A DNA stretch of 64,000 bases from NCBI GenBank assembly GCA_030407085.1, contig CM059585.1:113139501-113203500 (forward strand), written 5' to 3'. A program made the position numbers and the translations under genes. This document shows, piece after piece, positions 11,892 to 22,151 of the stretch. The notes under the pieces were generated by a model that had not been told where the DNA came from, ran no database searches, and saw nothing but the letters and a program-made list of their open reading frames with translations. This stretch comes from Trichopria drosophilae. Lineage: Eukaryota > Arthropoda > Insecta > Hymenoptera > Diapriidae. The number at the start of each line of letters is the position of its first letter. Positions within the stretch are counted from its first letter, which is position 1.

Positions 11892-11964
11892 TACTAATCA
11901 TTTATGCGACATTTTTGGATAATGTAATTTCTGTTTTTACTAATTTTGTGTTTCATTACGTTAG

Positions 11965-11987
11965 GAAAGCAACTTGGTATTCAAACA
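11965..11987 (+). promoter_or_regulatory. Predicted splice acceptor and 5' UTR of copy 2
   Basis: TTTCATTACGTTAG ends at 11964. The predicted exon begins GAAAGC, the same six bases that begin the predicted exon of copy 3 at 20621. It continues 23 bases to the ATG. Confidence 0.5.
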
Positions 11988-13439
11988 ATGGAAGACACAT
12001 CCAACACATCAACAATGGCTGTAGACGAAACCAGAGTGCAACGGGCTCGACGGCGTATGCGCAGCGGACATTATAATTTCAAATATGAATTATTACAGGC
12101 TATTACACATCGAGACATTGATGAAATAAAATTTATAATAGAAATTATGCGGAAACTTCGCCTTAATCATCTACGTATTGCTGCTTTACATCATATTGCA
12201 GCACTAGATGACATTAAAAATGATAAAGTTATAGAAACCTTAATCGAATGCAACTACAGTTTGCATCAACAAAACGTGGTCGGTGACACTCCTTTACATA
12301 TAGCATGTAGAAATGGTGCCCTTCATAATGTGGAATTATTCTTAGCTCATGGAAGTCCTTTAAAGGTAAAAAATAAAAAAAATAATTATCCGTTGGAAGA
12401 GATGGAGTTATTGTGCCCAAGAGCCTGGAAGTATCTCAGAAGAAACCTACATCGACGTTTGAATATGGATTTGGTCAAAGATTTGGACTACTACTTGGAA
12501 AATGATGAAAACGATTTTCAAGATATGATTTACCGATACCAGTTGAATGTAAATTTGCAGATAGTGAAGAAATTTATCAATTACGGAGCCACGTTTGATG
12601 CTACAGACAAGTGTGACTTTAAGACGGCTAGAAAACTCGTGACATTTGGTACAAAAGAAATGTTGCATATACTTGTTGCAAGTGGATTTGACATTACCGC
12701 AGTAGATGCAAACGGCTCTTCTCTTCTTCATTTCGCCGTAACCAGTGGAAACGCTGAAAATACAAAAGAATTGTTAAAATTTATTGACGTAAATGCGTTT
12801 AGTAAGAAATTCGGAACACCTTTACAGATAGCATCGTTTTGCGGGTGGCAATCTTGCGTTGCATTATTATTAGAAGCGGGAGCTAATATCGAAGCTCGAA
12901 TCAGAGATAACGATACTCCAATACACTATGCTATACTTTCTAACAACCCAACTGCAATTAAGGTTATAAAGCGATTGCTATTAAGAAAATGCGACTTACA
13001 GAAACTTATCCCAGCTCTCGTCAATTATCGGTCACACGTGGGTCAAAGATATCTACAAAAACCAAAAGTGAAAAAATTATTCATCGAACATATTATGGCA
13101 TTGTACTATGCTGGACTTCATGTAGCTGAACCGCTTATCTCTATTCACTTTTTGAAATACTCTAACCCCACCATTAATTGCAGTTATTATTTCCGTAAAT
13201 ATCAGACAGAAGTAAGGAAAATGAAGGAAATGGTATTTTATGGCAAATTTTCTGCCTACCATTTTCTGGTAAAGGATCCTAAGGTTATTGCTCACTATCT
13301 GAATATTGAAGTCGAAGTGTTTTTCGAATCCGGATCATATTCGCTTAAATTCCCTCTTTATGCGGATTATCTGTTGTCGGCATATATAGCAGCTCATAGA
13401 TTACGAAAAGTGCCGCAGAAATTCGATGCAGAACTTTAG
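11988..13439 (+). CDS. Ankyrin-repeat protein with shortened PRANC-like C-terminus (copy 2)
   Basis: This single coding exon encodes 483 aa from the ATG at 11988; the frame extends upstream only to a TTG across the predicted splice site. After a basic N-terminus (QRARRRMRSG, 18-27), ankyrin repeats are visible at about 64-98, 99-131 (DTPLHIACRNGALHNVELFL), 212-243, 244-275 (SLLHFAVTSGNAENTKELL), 276-308 (GTPLQIASFCGWQSCVALLL) and 309-340. Residues 395-470 align with the PRANC core of copy 3, including FSAY at 421-424 and KFPLYADYLL at 454-463. The protein then stops at 483, without the F-box-like helix present in copies 1 and 3. The DNA after the stop does not continue that helix in any frame I could read. 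Loss of ubiquitin-ligase contact is therefore possible (inference). An AATAAA lies 23 bases after the stop (13462). Confidence 0.85.
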   Translation: MEDTSNTSTMAVDETRVQRARRRMRSGHYNFKYELLQAITHRDIDEIKFIIEIMRKLRLNHLRIAALHHIAALDDIKNDKVIETLIECNYSLHQQNVVGDTPLHIACRNGALHNVELFLAHGSPLKVKNKKNNYPLEEMELLCPRAWKYLRRNLHRRLNMDLVKDLDYYLENDENDFQDMIYRYQLNVNLQIVKKFINYGATFDATDKCDFKTARKLVTFGTKEMLHILVASGFDITAVDANGSSLLHFAVTSGNAENTKELLKFIDVNAFSKKFGTPLQIASFCGWQSCVALLLEAGANIEARIRDNDTPIHYAILSNNPTAIKVIKRLLLRKCDLQKLIPALVNYRSHVGQRYLQKPKVKKLFIEHIMALYYAGLHVAEPLISIHFLKYSNPTINCSYYFRKYQTEVRKMKEMVFYGKFSAYHFLVKDPKVIAHYLNIEVEVFFESGSYSLKFPLYADYLLSAYIAAHRLRKVPQKFDAEL

Positions 13440-14364
13440 CTCTATGTTCTATATTTTAGCAAATAAAACTCATTTTTGCAAGATCTCGCATTAGTAGGAG
13501 GGAGCGGGATTTGCGAAATGAGATAATCCATCAAAATAATATATTGCTATTATCATTTAAAATGGAATGAAAAAACGAAATATATTTTATGGGAAACCTG
13601 TTGAAATGGGGACCGATGAGATCATTTTCATTAAATTTTATGTAAATATTTTTTTTAATGATAGTTTGAAAATATTATTTTGACAAATTCTCTAGCAACA
13701 GAATCGATTCGCCTCATTTGTAAGATAAAATCAACCAAAAATCGAGCAAGAATGATTTTAATTTTAGGGATATTACTTTAGTTAAATACCGTAAGGTATA
13801 TTCTATAATAAATAATAGGGACTATTTCGTTAAATTTTTATTTTTTTCGTTAAGAAACGAATTGTATATGTAGTATTAGTGATTGTTTCTGTAAATATCG
13901 GAAATTAAAGTGGTTAAATTCCAAAAAAAACGAAAAAACCGCGGATTTTAACCTGTTTCGAGCTGTTATATATAATAAAAATATTAATGACAGATATTTT
14001 CTTTTGTTAACATTGTATATCCCTTCCACAACTCAAGCTTTTCTTTATTCGCAATTTTTAAACTTCACTGCTATAAGTAATTTAAAATTTCAATAACTTT
14101 TGATTCCCTTACGCAGAATTATCCCTGAGCAAAATGCTGCTAAACATGTATGCAGGGAGTGACGCATCGTTTCGGATGTTTTTGTGATCACTGATTTTAA
14201 TTGAAATCTTTATTTTCGAAATTCAGAATGGTGGATTAAAAATAGCGCATAAACCATTTTAAAAATAATATTCTGTAATATTCTTGGGCCACTGAAATAG
14301 TTTACAATTTTTATGCGTTCAAGATGGACAAGTGAAAGTGTCAGGGCAAGAATTTTAAACATAA
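13440..14364. other. 3' flank of copy 2, no further gene seen
   Basis: AATAAA at 13462-13467 is the likely polyadenylation signal. The remainder is AT-rich sequence without recognised features. Confidence 0.5.
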
Positions 14365-15960
14365 GGGGCAAAATTTCTCAAGTGGGCCAGCCCAAAAATA
14401 GAAGTTATCTAATTTGGTCCAAACTTGGTCAAGTTGTACTTCTATATGGTAGTACTTCACACACCAAAAATTTGTTTGATCCTTCAAATAATGGCCAAGG
14501 TAGAGGGGGTGAAAATTTTAGACTTCTGACGGAGGAGGACTGTTTCAATTGCACGTAACTTTGATTCTATTGCATTAATCAAAATAGTGTCCAGAATATT
14601 TTTTATAGATTATTACATGGTCTTTCAGACTGTTATAATAAATTATTTCAAAAGCCAAAATTTAATGATTTTTTACTGAAAATAATAATTAAATCAACGT
14701 TTTCTTCATGTTCCGCCCATTTTAATGCTTTGAAACTACTTTCAAATGAAAGCTGAAGTCCTTTTCTATAAGATCACCAATTTTCAAAGATGCTTTTTTT
14801 TTGTTTTCGAGTACTCGTAAAATGAATTAGTTCCTGCGCTGTATAACGCGGAGAAAGTCGCGCATCTCTCGTCGCATCACATCATATCACATAACCTTGC
14901 TACCATTTGAGGTGAAATAATTTTGTTGTCATCCTTTTTCTACAAAAAAAAGCAAAATATTTCGATTTTTTAATTTTTAACCCTCCTTTAGCATTACCCA
15001 GAGCTAACGACGTGGACGTAGAGAGTATGGTGTAGCTCCGTTTTTATTTTTTTATTTTTTGTTTTGGTTTTGAAAGGATTAATGCATTTCTTTTTCTTTA
15101 AGGCAAAACATTGAGGAGGCATTTTGAAAAAATTGAAAGTATCAAATAAAATCTATAAGATAAACGATAAAAAAGAAAAAAAAGTTTACAAATTAGATTT
15201 ACTCTATTATAAACGGCATGAACTTATAACTTAAAAATATAAACAGAAAAATACATATAAATTTAACGTGTGGTCAAGAGTATCAATAAGAACAGTAATC
15301 GTATTGAAATATTGTCATATCACATTCTGTATGCTGTTTGCCGCAAAGTGTAATGAAAATTCTAGTACAGAGGAACCATTTGTTTCTGTGAGAATAACAG
15401 CCATCTAGCGGCAGAGAATATTCAACATCTAAGCTGACGTTAACGGTATGATGTGACGTAGCGACGTGTCGCGTCGCGTGCGACTTGCTCTGCTCGATAC
15501 AGCGCAGGAACTCATTCATTTTACGATTACTCGCATCTTTGAAAATTAGTAATCTTATAGAAAAAGACCTCAGTTTTCATTTAAAACTAGTTTCAAAGCA
15601 TTAAAATTGGCGGAACATGAAGAAAACGTTGATTTAATTATTATTTTCAGTAAAAAATTATTAAATTTTGACTTTTGAAATAATTTACTATAACAGTCTG
15701 AAAGACCATGTAATAATCTATAAAAAATATTCTGGACACTATTTTGATTAATGCAATAGAATCAAAGTTACGTGCGATTGAAATAGTTCTCCTCCGTCAG
15801 AAGTCTAAAATTTTCACCCCCTCTACCTTGGCCATTATTTGAAGGATCGAACAAATTTTTGGTGTGTGAAGTACTACCATATAGAAGTACAACTTGACCA
15901 AGTTTGGACCAAATTAGATAACTTCTATTTTTGGGCTGGCCCACTTGAGAAATTTTGCTC
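14365..15960. mobile_element. 1.6-kb foldback element with about 470-bp arms
   Basis: The left arm (14366-14843) and right arm (15497-15960) are reverse complements with high identity. They share CTCAAGTGGGCCAGCCC, GGTAGTACTTCACACACC and CAGCGCAGGAACT blocks. As a result both strands carry the same roughly 50-residue frame (14313-14558 plus; 15768-16010 minus), an arm artefact and not a gene. The inner ends continue as a diverged CpG-rich pair (about 14850-14890 and 15430-15490). The loop has no transposase. No target duplication was recognised. Confidence 0.8.
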
Positions 15961-16129
15961 CATAATTTAAATGAAAAAGTTTCAACGCTTTGAGTACTTA
16001 CACTTAGCATCCTCTAGTGTAAACATAGTAAGCTTGTAGTTCTATCTATCTTTTATTTCTTTTTATTTTGTTTTTCCTTCATTTTTGATCCTTTCTTTTT
16101 CATTTTGTTTTAAATGTCGGTCAGTCATC

Positions 16130-16320
16130 TTCGATCTGCCATTTTGAATATTGAAAATCTGAGATCATATTCGTAATCAACGATCTCGAACTCTTCCGAA
16201 CACCCAGTTTTATTTCAATCAAGCAATTTTTTACATTTCAGTCCACCATTTTTGGATCCTCCGTTTTTAATTTTAGAAAGCTGAGGACATATTCGCAATC
16301 AACAACTTCGAAACTTGCCG
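16130..16320. repeat. Two AATGGCGGATCC-type modules
   Basis: GATCTGCCATTTTGAATATT near 16133 and TGGATCCTCCGTTTTTAATT near 16254 are each followed by an ATATTCGTAATCAACGA-type block. They are the same module family as inside the TTAA-flanked MITEs. Confidence 0.5.
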
Positions 16321-19300
16321 AGTAATAAATTTCAAATATTTTCCGTATAAAGAAAAATCTGTGAACAATGAAAAACTACTGCGGATATGATAACTTAACT
16401 ATTTTATATACCCTTATGTTCAATTTGGACTTATAAAAAATACAAAGCACGTAAAAAATGCTTTCAACATTAAAAAAAATAGACCCAATTCTCTATACAA
16501 AAGATTATCTGCACTTTTTTCATAAAATATGATCATTAAATATGAAAGAATTAATTTTTTTGCATTTACTTTCAACAAAATGTTTCAAACAAAAAGGTAG
16601 AGCATCAAATTCTGAACAAAAAAGGGTATATAAATTTTCATATTCTGTAATTAAACTGTCCGTTGCATCAAGGATTTAATTTGATGAAGTAGCCAAAAAG
16701 AGATTAAGCATTTATTAATTAATAATGTTAATATCCATTATATTATATAATAATGCTCTGGCTGACATGTGCTCTTTTTCAAAGTTTTGAAAATAATTTT
16801 CGTTTGTTTTCTATAGTCAGTATAGTTGAGGGACTGGAAAGTTATTAGTGATTATACGTTTAAGAATAATAAAGAAACAGAAAAACATTTGGAGCTCGAT
16901 TTGAAATAAAATGGGTATATCTACAACGATTCATTTATCCTAAGTGAATTGATCATTACGAGTACGATTAGTTTAAAAATTGGTTTAAAAGATTTTGTCT
17001 TTGATTTAATCTTCCGATGTTTTAAATCTCTGAATTGTTATTATCAATTCAATTAAGAAACACATAAAAAATACGAAACATTATGTGTGAAACAAAAGTT
17101 GTCACTTGTAAGTTTTATTTTTTCAGAGTACTAATTTAATTAGGGATTTTGTAAAATTCTTTTCAAAAAAATCTTGAAATGATTAAAGTTTGTCATTAGA
17201 GATATCACTGTCAGAAATATCTTTTATCAATATGTAAAAAAGTTATCCAATGATTTTTCATAGAGCACATCAGTTTTGGATTGCTCTGAAATAAAAATAC
17301 AAAAAACCAAATGCTTAAAGTGTCTTTTAAATAAAAATTATTGCACATAACTAAAATTTTGAACAGCAGTCATTTATTGTACAAACAGTTTTATTTCATG
17401 ACAAAATACATAGTTTCTTATTTTATAAAATTGTCAATAATCAAATTAATATATTGTTTCTTCGAATGCGTAGAAGAAAGTTTGTCTTGGTGTTCATTAT
17501 TCTGCATTGACGTTCCAGAACTATCTACTGATATATTTTTGAAACTGTATAATTATACCATTTTATATCACCTTTAAATGCTTAGCTACAGCTGTTTCAC
17601 TGTTACATTAAATTCATTTGTTTTCAATCGCAACCAATTTATTATCTGATATACAAAAAAATATGGGATAATTTTTGCAATATATTTTGATTTACATGAT
17701 AGCATATTTTTTATGCTCTCTCTGTTGAAAGTATTAAAAAGATAGATAATAGTTTATTAAAACTATTATCTATAAAGACCATTTAAATTTGGCGGGCTTT
17801 GCAGTCTTGTCGGATATATTGGATTCGTCATTCTTAAAAAATCATGATTCTTTACAATAAAAGAAAGTCTCTACACTACAAAAAAATGATTTTCAAATTG
17901 TTTAAAAAAATCTCTTAAATAAAACTTTTTCTAGTCGCTGATTAAGAATCCAGGGTCATTTTTTGAAGATTCAAAACGAATGACTATTTCGAAATCCGCT
18001 TCTATGTAACGGTATTTTATAAACCCTAAGATATACATTTCAAGACAATTCATATTTTTGTTATACACATTTTTAATTAAAAAAATGCAGGATCTTTTTA
18101 ATAATTTTTAATCAGCGACGTCAAAAATTGGCTAGTACTTCGCTTTTCTTAAAAAAAAATGCTTCAACGTCAGTCATAAATATTTCATATTAATTTCGCA
18201 TACAACACAAATATTTATTTATTCGTTTAAAAAGTAGTAAGTATTTAATTTAAATATCGTTGCAATTGGTATTTTAACGATTGAATCTATTCTTTCTACT
18301 TAGAGCCCAACTCTCAATTAGTCCAAACCTACTGATGAAGCAGTGAACATCGGTAAATACCTGAATTAGTAGTGATTTTTGCTAAAAGAAGTACAAAATT
18401 TCCAGTTTATTAGTCAAGTTATTGTTTGTGTTCATGTCATCAATTTTCATTGATTTAATTAACTTTCTAATTCAAATTCGATGATTAAGAAAATATTTAA
18501 AACAGCTTTTTTTTCGATGCCAGTGCGATTTACTGTTTATGTAATTTCTAAATTTCTGTCTTATTTTGATCATGTATAGACAACTAAGAAACTTGGGCGG
18601 GGAAAGGTTGGATTTTCCATGGAACACGGACAATAAAACAAGTTTAAGAAATATACCGTAAACATTATATATCTGAAGAAAATCTTTAACACTGTGTTAT
18701 ATAACACTGTGTAACACTGTGGATATTTTTAACCGTACCACCGAGCAAGGAGAATAAGTAAGTAATATGTCTTTTCACATATAAATCTCATTTGGTTTTT
18801 TGACATACAAATTTAAAATTTCACATATTACATATCAAAAAGAATACATAGACAAACTTTACAAACTTTTGAATACGGGTAAAAATTCAACAGTTTAGTA
18901 AAAACTGTCAGACGGACATCAAAGAGAAACAATAGATTGAAATAATAGAGGTAAAAGTAAATACAGGAAATAATATAAATACGATAAATAAAAGTAAATG
19001 TTTCGACGCTTTATTGATATCTTCGAAGTGACGAAATTGTCTTTATAATCTCTATTACTGATTATTGAAAAAGATAGCACTTCAAATAATTTTATTGTAA
19101 CTGTCTTCATTGCTGCTGAAACAAAATTACCAAATTGAATTATCTGACTAAATTGGTGTTTTTGTTTTTGATAACTGACATTTATGAAATCGTTATATTT
19201 TTCTTGATTGGAGTTTCGGAGTGTGCATAACGAAAACATAATGCTATGATGCTTTTATTTGTTTATTTATTTAAGACTGAGCAATTGTCAAAAGACAAAT

Positions 19301-19600
19301 TTTTGTTTAGGTATTAGAATATTGCATTACTACATTATAGAATTAGATATGTTAGAAATTCATAAAAATAAAATAATAAGAGGATATAATTGGGCCTTTG
19401 AAATTGAAAAAATGAATATTAGAATTTCACTTTAACAGTTTTAGTATATATGACATGTACAACATGAATGACTGAAAAACAAATAAATGCCTTTCTTCTC
19501 ATTTATGTTTCATTCATGAACGTACCCAATAGATTTAAAAAATCATTAAAATGATGTAATTTTTAGAATAATTTCAAAAACTAGGTTTTACAGCATCATA
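16321..19600. other. Intergenic DNA between copies 2 and 3, no gene seen
   Basis: I see no supported gene. The short AACACTGTG repeat at about 18688-18722 is the only local structure. Open frames (17341-17577 plus, 18919-19239 minus) lack recognisable residues. Confidence 0.5.
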
Positions 19601-19669
19601 TCTGAAATTTTTAAACGATTTTTTTAACCAATGCCCTAAGTAAACATAGTGCGCTAAGTAGGCTTTTAT

Positions 19670-20330
19670 CGCACGCAGTTAAAAAAAATGTTTCTATCAT
19701 CAAAAAAATCAATATGGCGGATGAAATAAAAAAATGCACAACAAAATCCACTGTTTTGTTTAAACTAGTATTTTCACTTCGATAACAAAAATTCTGCATT
19801 TCTTGCCTCAAATATTTGTACAATTCTTGCTATAATATTCATCATCAAACACAATTACATTATAATTAAAAATATATTTGAAAAAACAAAAAAAAATTAT
19901 GGCGAATAGACGAAACGTTTATAATACAGTTCTTACTTATTCATAAATAAATCGGTGCGGCGATTTTTATCTGCCACATTAGGTCCGTCATTTTGGATTT
20001 TAATAATTTGATTTCAGATTTGTAATCAGCCACTGAAAGCAACAATCCTTTTAGCGCGCTCAAAATTTATTTATTTACGATTACAATTTTTCAAGAACGT
20101 TCCCGTTATTTTGGGTATGCCATCTTGAATTTTGAAATATTCATTACTAGACCTGATGGTGCAAAAAATTTGTTCACCGATAGCACTGCTTAGGCCCCTT
20201 AAAAAAATTGTCCAAGTGAAAATACTGGTTTAAACAAAAAAAAGGGTGGATTTTGTGTGCATTTTTTGTATTTCATCCGCCATATTAAATTTTCTGATAA
20301 TAGAAACAATTTTTTAATCCTGAAATCTAA
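19670..20330. repeat. Inverted repeat with about 110-bp arms
   Basis: The left arm (about 19679-19785) includes AATATGGCGGATGAAATA and TAGTATTTTCACTTC. It is matched in reverse at about 20211-20325 by TATTTCATCCGCCATATT and GTGAAAATACTGG. Modules of the TGGATCC/GTAATCAGC family lie between the arms. Confidence 0.65.
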
Positions 20331-20414
20331 ACGATCTGACGCAATAACTCTCAGTTATTATAACTATTCAAATATCTCAAAATTTCGAGTGTGAATTCTT
20401 ACACTGAATTCAAT

Positions 20415-20441
20415 GTAAACTTTTGGGCGTTAATGGATTAA
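20415..20441. mobile_element. Solo right end of a TTAA-flanked MITE
   Basis: GGGCGTTAATGGA followed by TTAA (20438-20441) matches the right ends of the CCCATTAACGCC family. No matching left end was found, although modules and an inverted repeat lie just to the left. Confidence 0.5.
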
Positions 20442-20620
20442 ACACTATAAATTCCTTCCCATTTGTAATCAAATTGATTAAGTGTAGTAATGGTCATATT
20501 TAATCTCCGCATTTTGTACGTATAAATAATCTTTCTACGAAATATTAGAATGCTTTGAAAATGATTAACAATTAGGTTTGTTATGTTTGTGTTTACTAAA
20601 TATGTTTACCATTATTCCAG

Positions 20621-20690
20621 GAAAGCTAGCTACTTACCACCAGAATTGTTCTGCGGATGAACGAATATTTCTGAACTAGGACAGCTTCAC
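20621..20690 (+). promoter_or_regulatory. Predicted splice acceptor and 5' UTR of copy 3, with a tiny uORF
   Basis: TTTACCATTATTCCAG ends at 20620, a strong acceptor. The exon starts GAAAGC as in copy 2 and runs 70 bases to the ATG. An upstream ATG at 20657 opens a five-codon frame ending TGA at 20674, which could dampen translation. Confidence 0.55.
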
Positions 20691-22151
20691 ATGGAACAGA
20701 ATAACAGCATTTACAATAAAGATACTTTATTGAGTGCTATTAATAGTCGACATGCAGAGTCGGTAAAAATTTGTGTGGAGCGCATGTATGAAGGAGATCA
20801 ACCGATACTAATCACCGCCTTACACGAAGCTGCAAAATGGAATGATGACCATAGTACGGAAATTATTGAGATCTTACTTTTATATGATTACCGTGTTAAT
20901 CAACTCAACGAAATTGCTGAAATTCCTTTACATATAGCATGTCGGACGCTTAGTTATCGTTCTGTGGAAACATTATTAGCCAATGGAAGCTTTCTAAAGG
21001 TAAAAAGTGTACACGGTCGATTTCCGTTAGAAGAGGTGTCTTTGAGATGTTTATATGCCAAAAAATATGTCAAAAGATATTTACATTGGCCCTTGCTTAT
21101 GGATTCGGATAATCCTGCGGATAACAATAATTACCAAGATATAAAGTATCACAGTAAATTTAAAAAGATTGTCAGGATTATAAAGTCATTTGCCAGGTAT
21201 GGAGTCACGTTCGATGCAGCAATCGAAGACGATCGTGCCTCAGTCCAGAGACTTTTGATCCGTGGAACAAAACCGATGTTAGAATTATTTATGAAATGTG
21301 GATACGACTCGTCCTTTGTTGAAGAGACTGGGTACACTATGTTGCATGCGGCAGTATCGTACGGAAATACTGAAATGACAAAAGAACTAGTAAAGTATAT
21401 CGATGTCAATTCTGCTTGTCAACAATGCGGATATCCATTGCATATAGCAACGCATTATGGCTGGATATCGTGTGTATGTCTTTTGTTGGAAGCAGGTGCA
21501 GATATCGACCTTGTTTTCAAGGATGTTCATACAGCATTGAACAGTGCCTTATCTTCTCCATATCCAAGTACAGCACAAGTCTTCAGACGACTGTTGCTGG
21601 AAAAGGGTAACCTAGGTGATAGTCCCAACCAAATTATGAATCCAGGGATGTACTGCATAGATCTTGGAAAGAAGAAGATTAAACAAAGATTGCTTGTCGA
21701 GCACATCCTAAAAATGAAAGCAGCCGATATTTGCATTGGAGATCCATGTTTAATTTCCAAGTTTCTTGTATTTGCAAAGGAACCTATTAATATTCCCAAA
21801 TTTTTGGAGAAACACGAGAAAGAAGTTGAAAAAATGAAGAAAACGATATTTTTGGAAAACTTTTCAGCTTACGATTGGTTGAAAGGAAATCCAAATAATA
21901 TGGCTATGTTGTTAGATACTGAAATCCAGGTATTTTTCGACTCGAAATCTTTTTCCATTAAATTCCCTCTGTATGCGGACTATCTGTTGGCGACGTACAT
22001 AAGAGCTTTTAGAAGACGGACCTTGATCGATAAAGCATCACCTAAATTGCAAGAGATTTTTTCAATAATTGGACTGCCTCATTCGTTTACCACGAGGGTA
22101 TCGGAATTTTTGCCAGATCCAAGTTTAGAAACCATTGGGACTTCCAGATAG
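20691..22151 (+). CDS. Ankyrin-repeat protein with PRANC-like C-terminus (copy 3)
   Basis: This single coding exon encodes 486 aa from ATG at 20691. Ankyrin repeats are readable at about 40-74, 77-109 (IPLHIACRTLSYRSVETLL), 182-213, 214-245 (TMLHAAVSYGNTEMTKELV), 246-278 (YPLHIATHYGWISCVCLLL) and 279-310. The PRANC-like region spans about 366-482, with FSAY at 391-394, KFPLYADYLLATYIRAFRRR at 424-443 and an F-box-like helix GLPHSFTTRVSEFLPDPSLE at 461-480. It is collinear with copy 2 along nearly its whole length (shared LHIACR, LKVK, LEEV/LEEM, RGTK/FGTK, KFPLYADYLL), so these two arose by the more recent duplication. A role as a substrate adaptor for Skp1-Cullin ligase follows from the domain family and is not shown here. 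An ATTAAA variant signal lies 10 bases after the stop. Confidence 0.85.
   Translation: MEQNNSIYNKDTLLSAINSRHAESVKICVERMYEGDQPILITALHEAAKWNDDHSTEIIEILLLYDYRVNQLNEIAEIPLHIACRTLSYRSVETLLANGSFLKVKSVHGRFPLEEVSLRCLYAKKYVKRYLHWPLLMDSDNPADNNNYQDIKYHSKFKKIVRIIKSFARYGVTFDAAIEDDRASVQRLLIRGTKPMLELFMKCGYDSSFVEETGYTMLHAAVSYGNTEMTKELVKYIDVNSACQQCGYPLHIATHYGWISCVCLLLEAGADIDLVFKDVHTALNSALSSPYPSTAQVFRRLLLEKGNLGDSPNQIMNPGMYCIDLGKKKIKQRLLVEHILKMKAADICIGDPCLISKFLVFAKEPINIPKFLEKHEKEVEKMKKTIFLENFSAYDWLKGNPNNMAMLLDTEIQVFFDSKSFSIKFPLYADYLLATYIRAFRRRTLIDKASPKLQEIFSIIGLPHSFTTRVSEFLPDPSLETIGTSR

Noticed and set aside
11946..11987. Start of copy 2 fourteen codons further upstream
   Set aside because: It would start at a TTG and read across a likely splice acceptor; the ATG at 11988 is preferred.
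14313..16010. Two similar short genes in opposite orientation
   Set aside because: The matching peptides are the two arms of one foldback element read outward.
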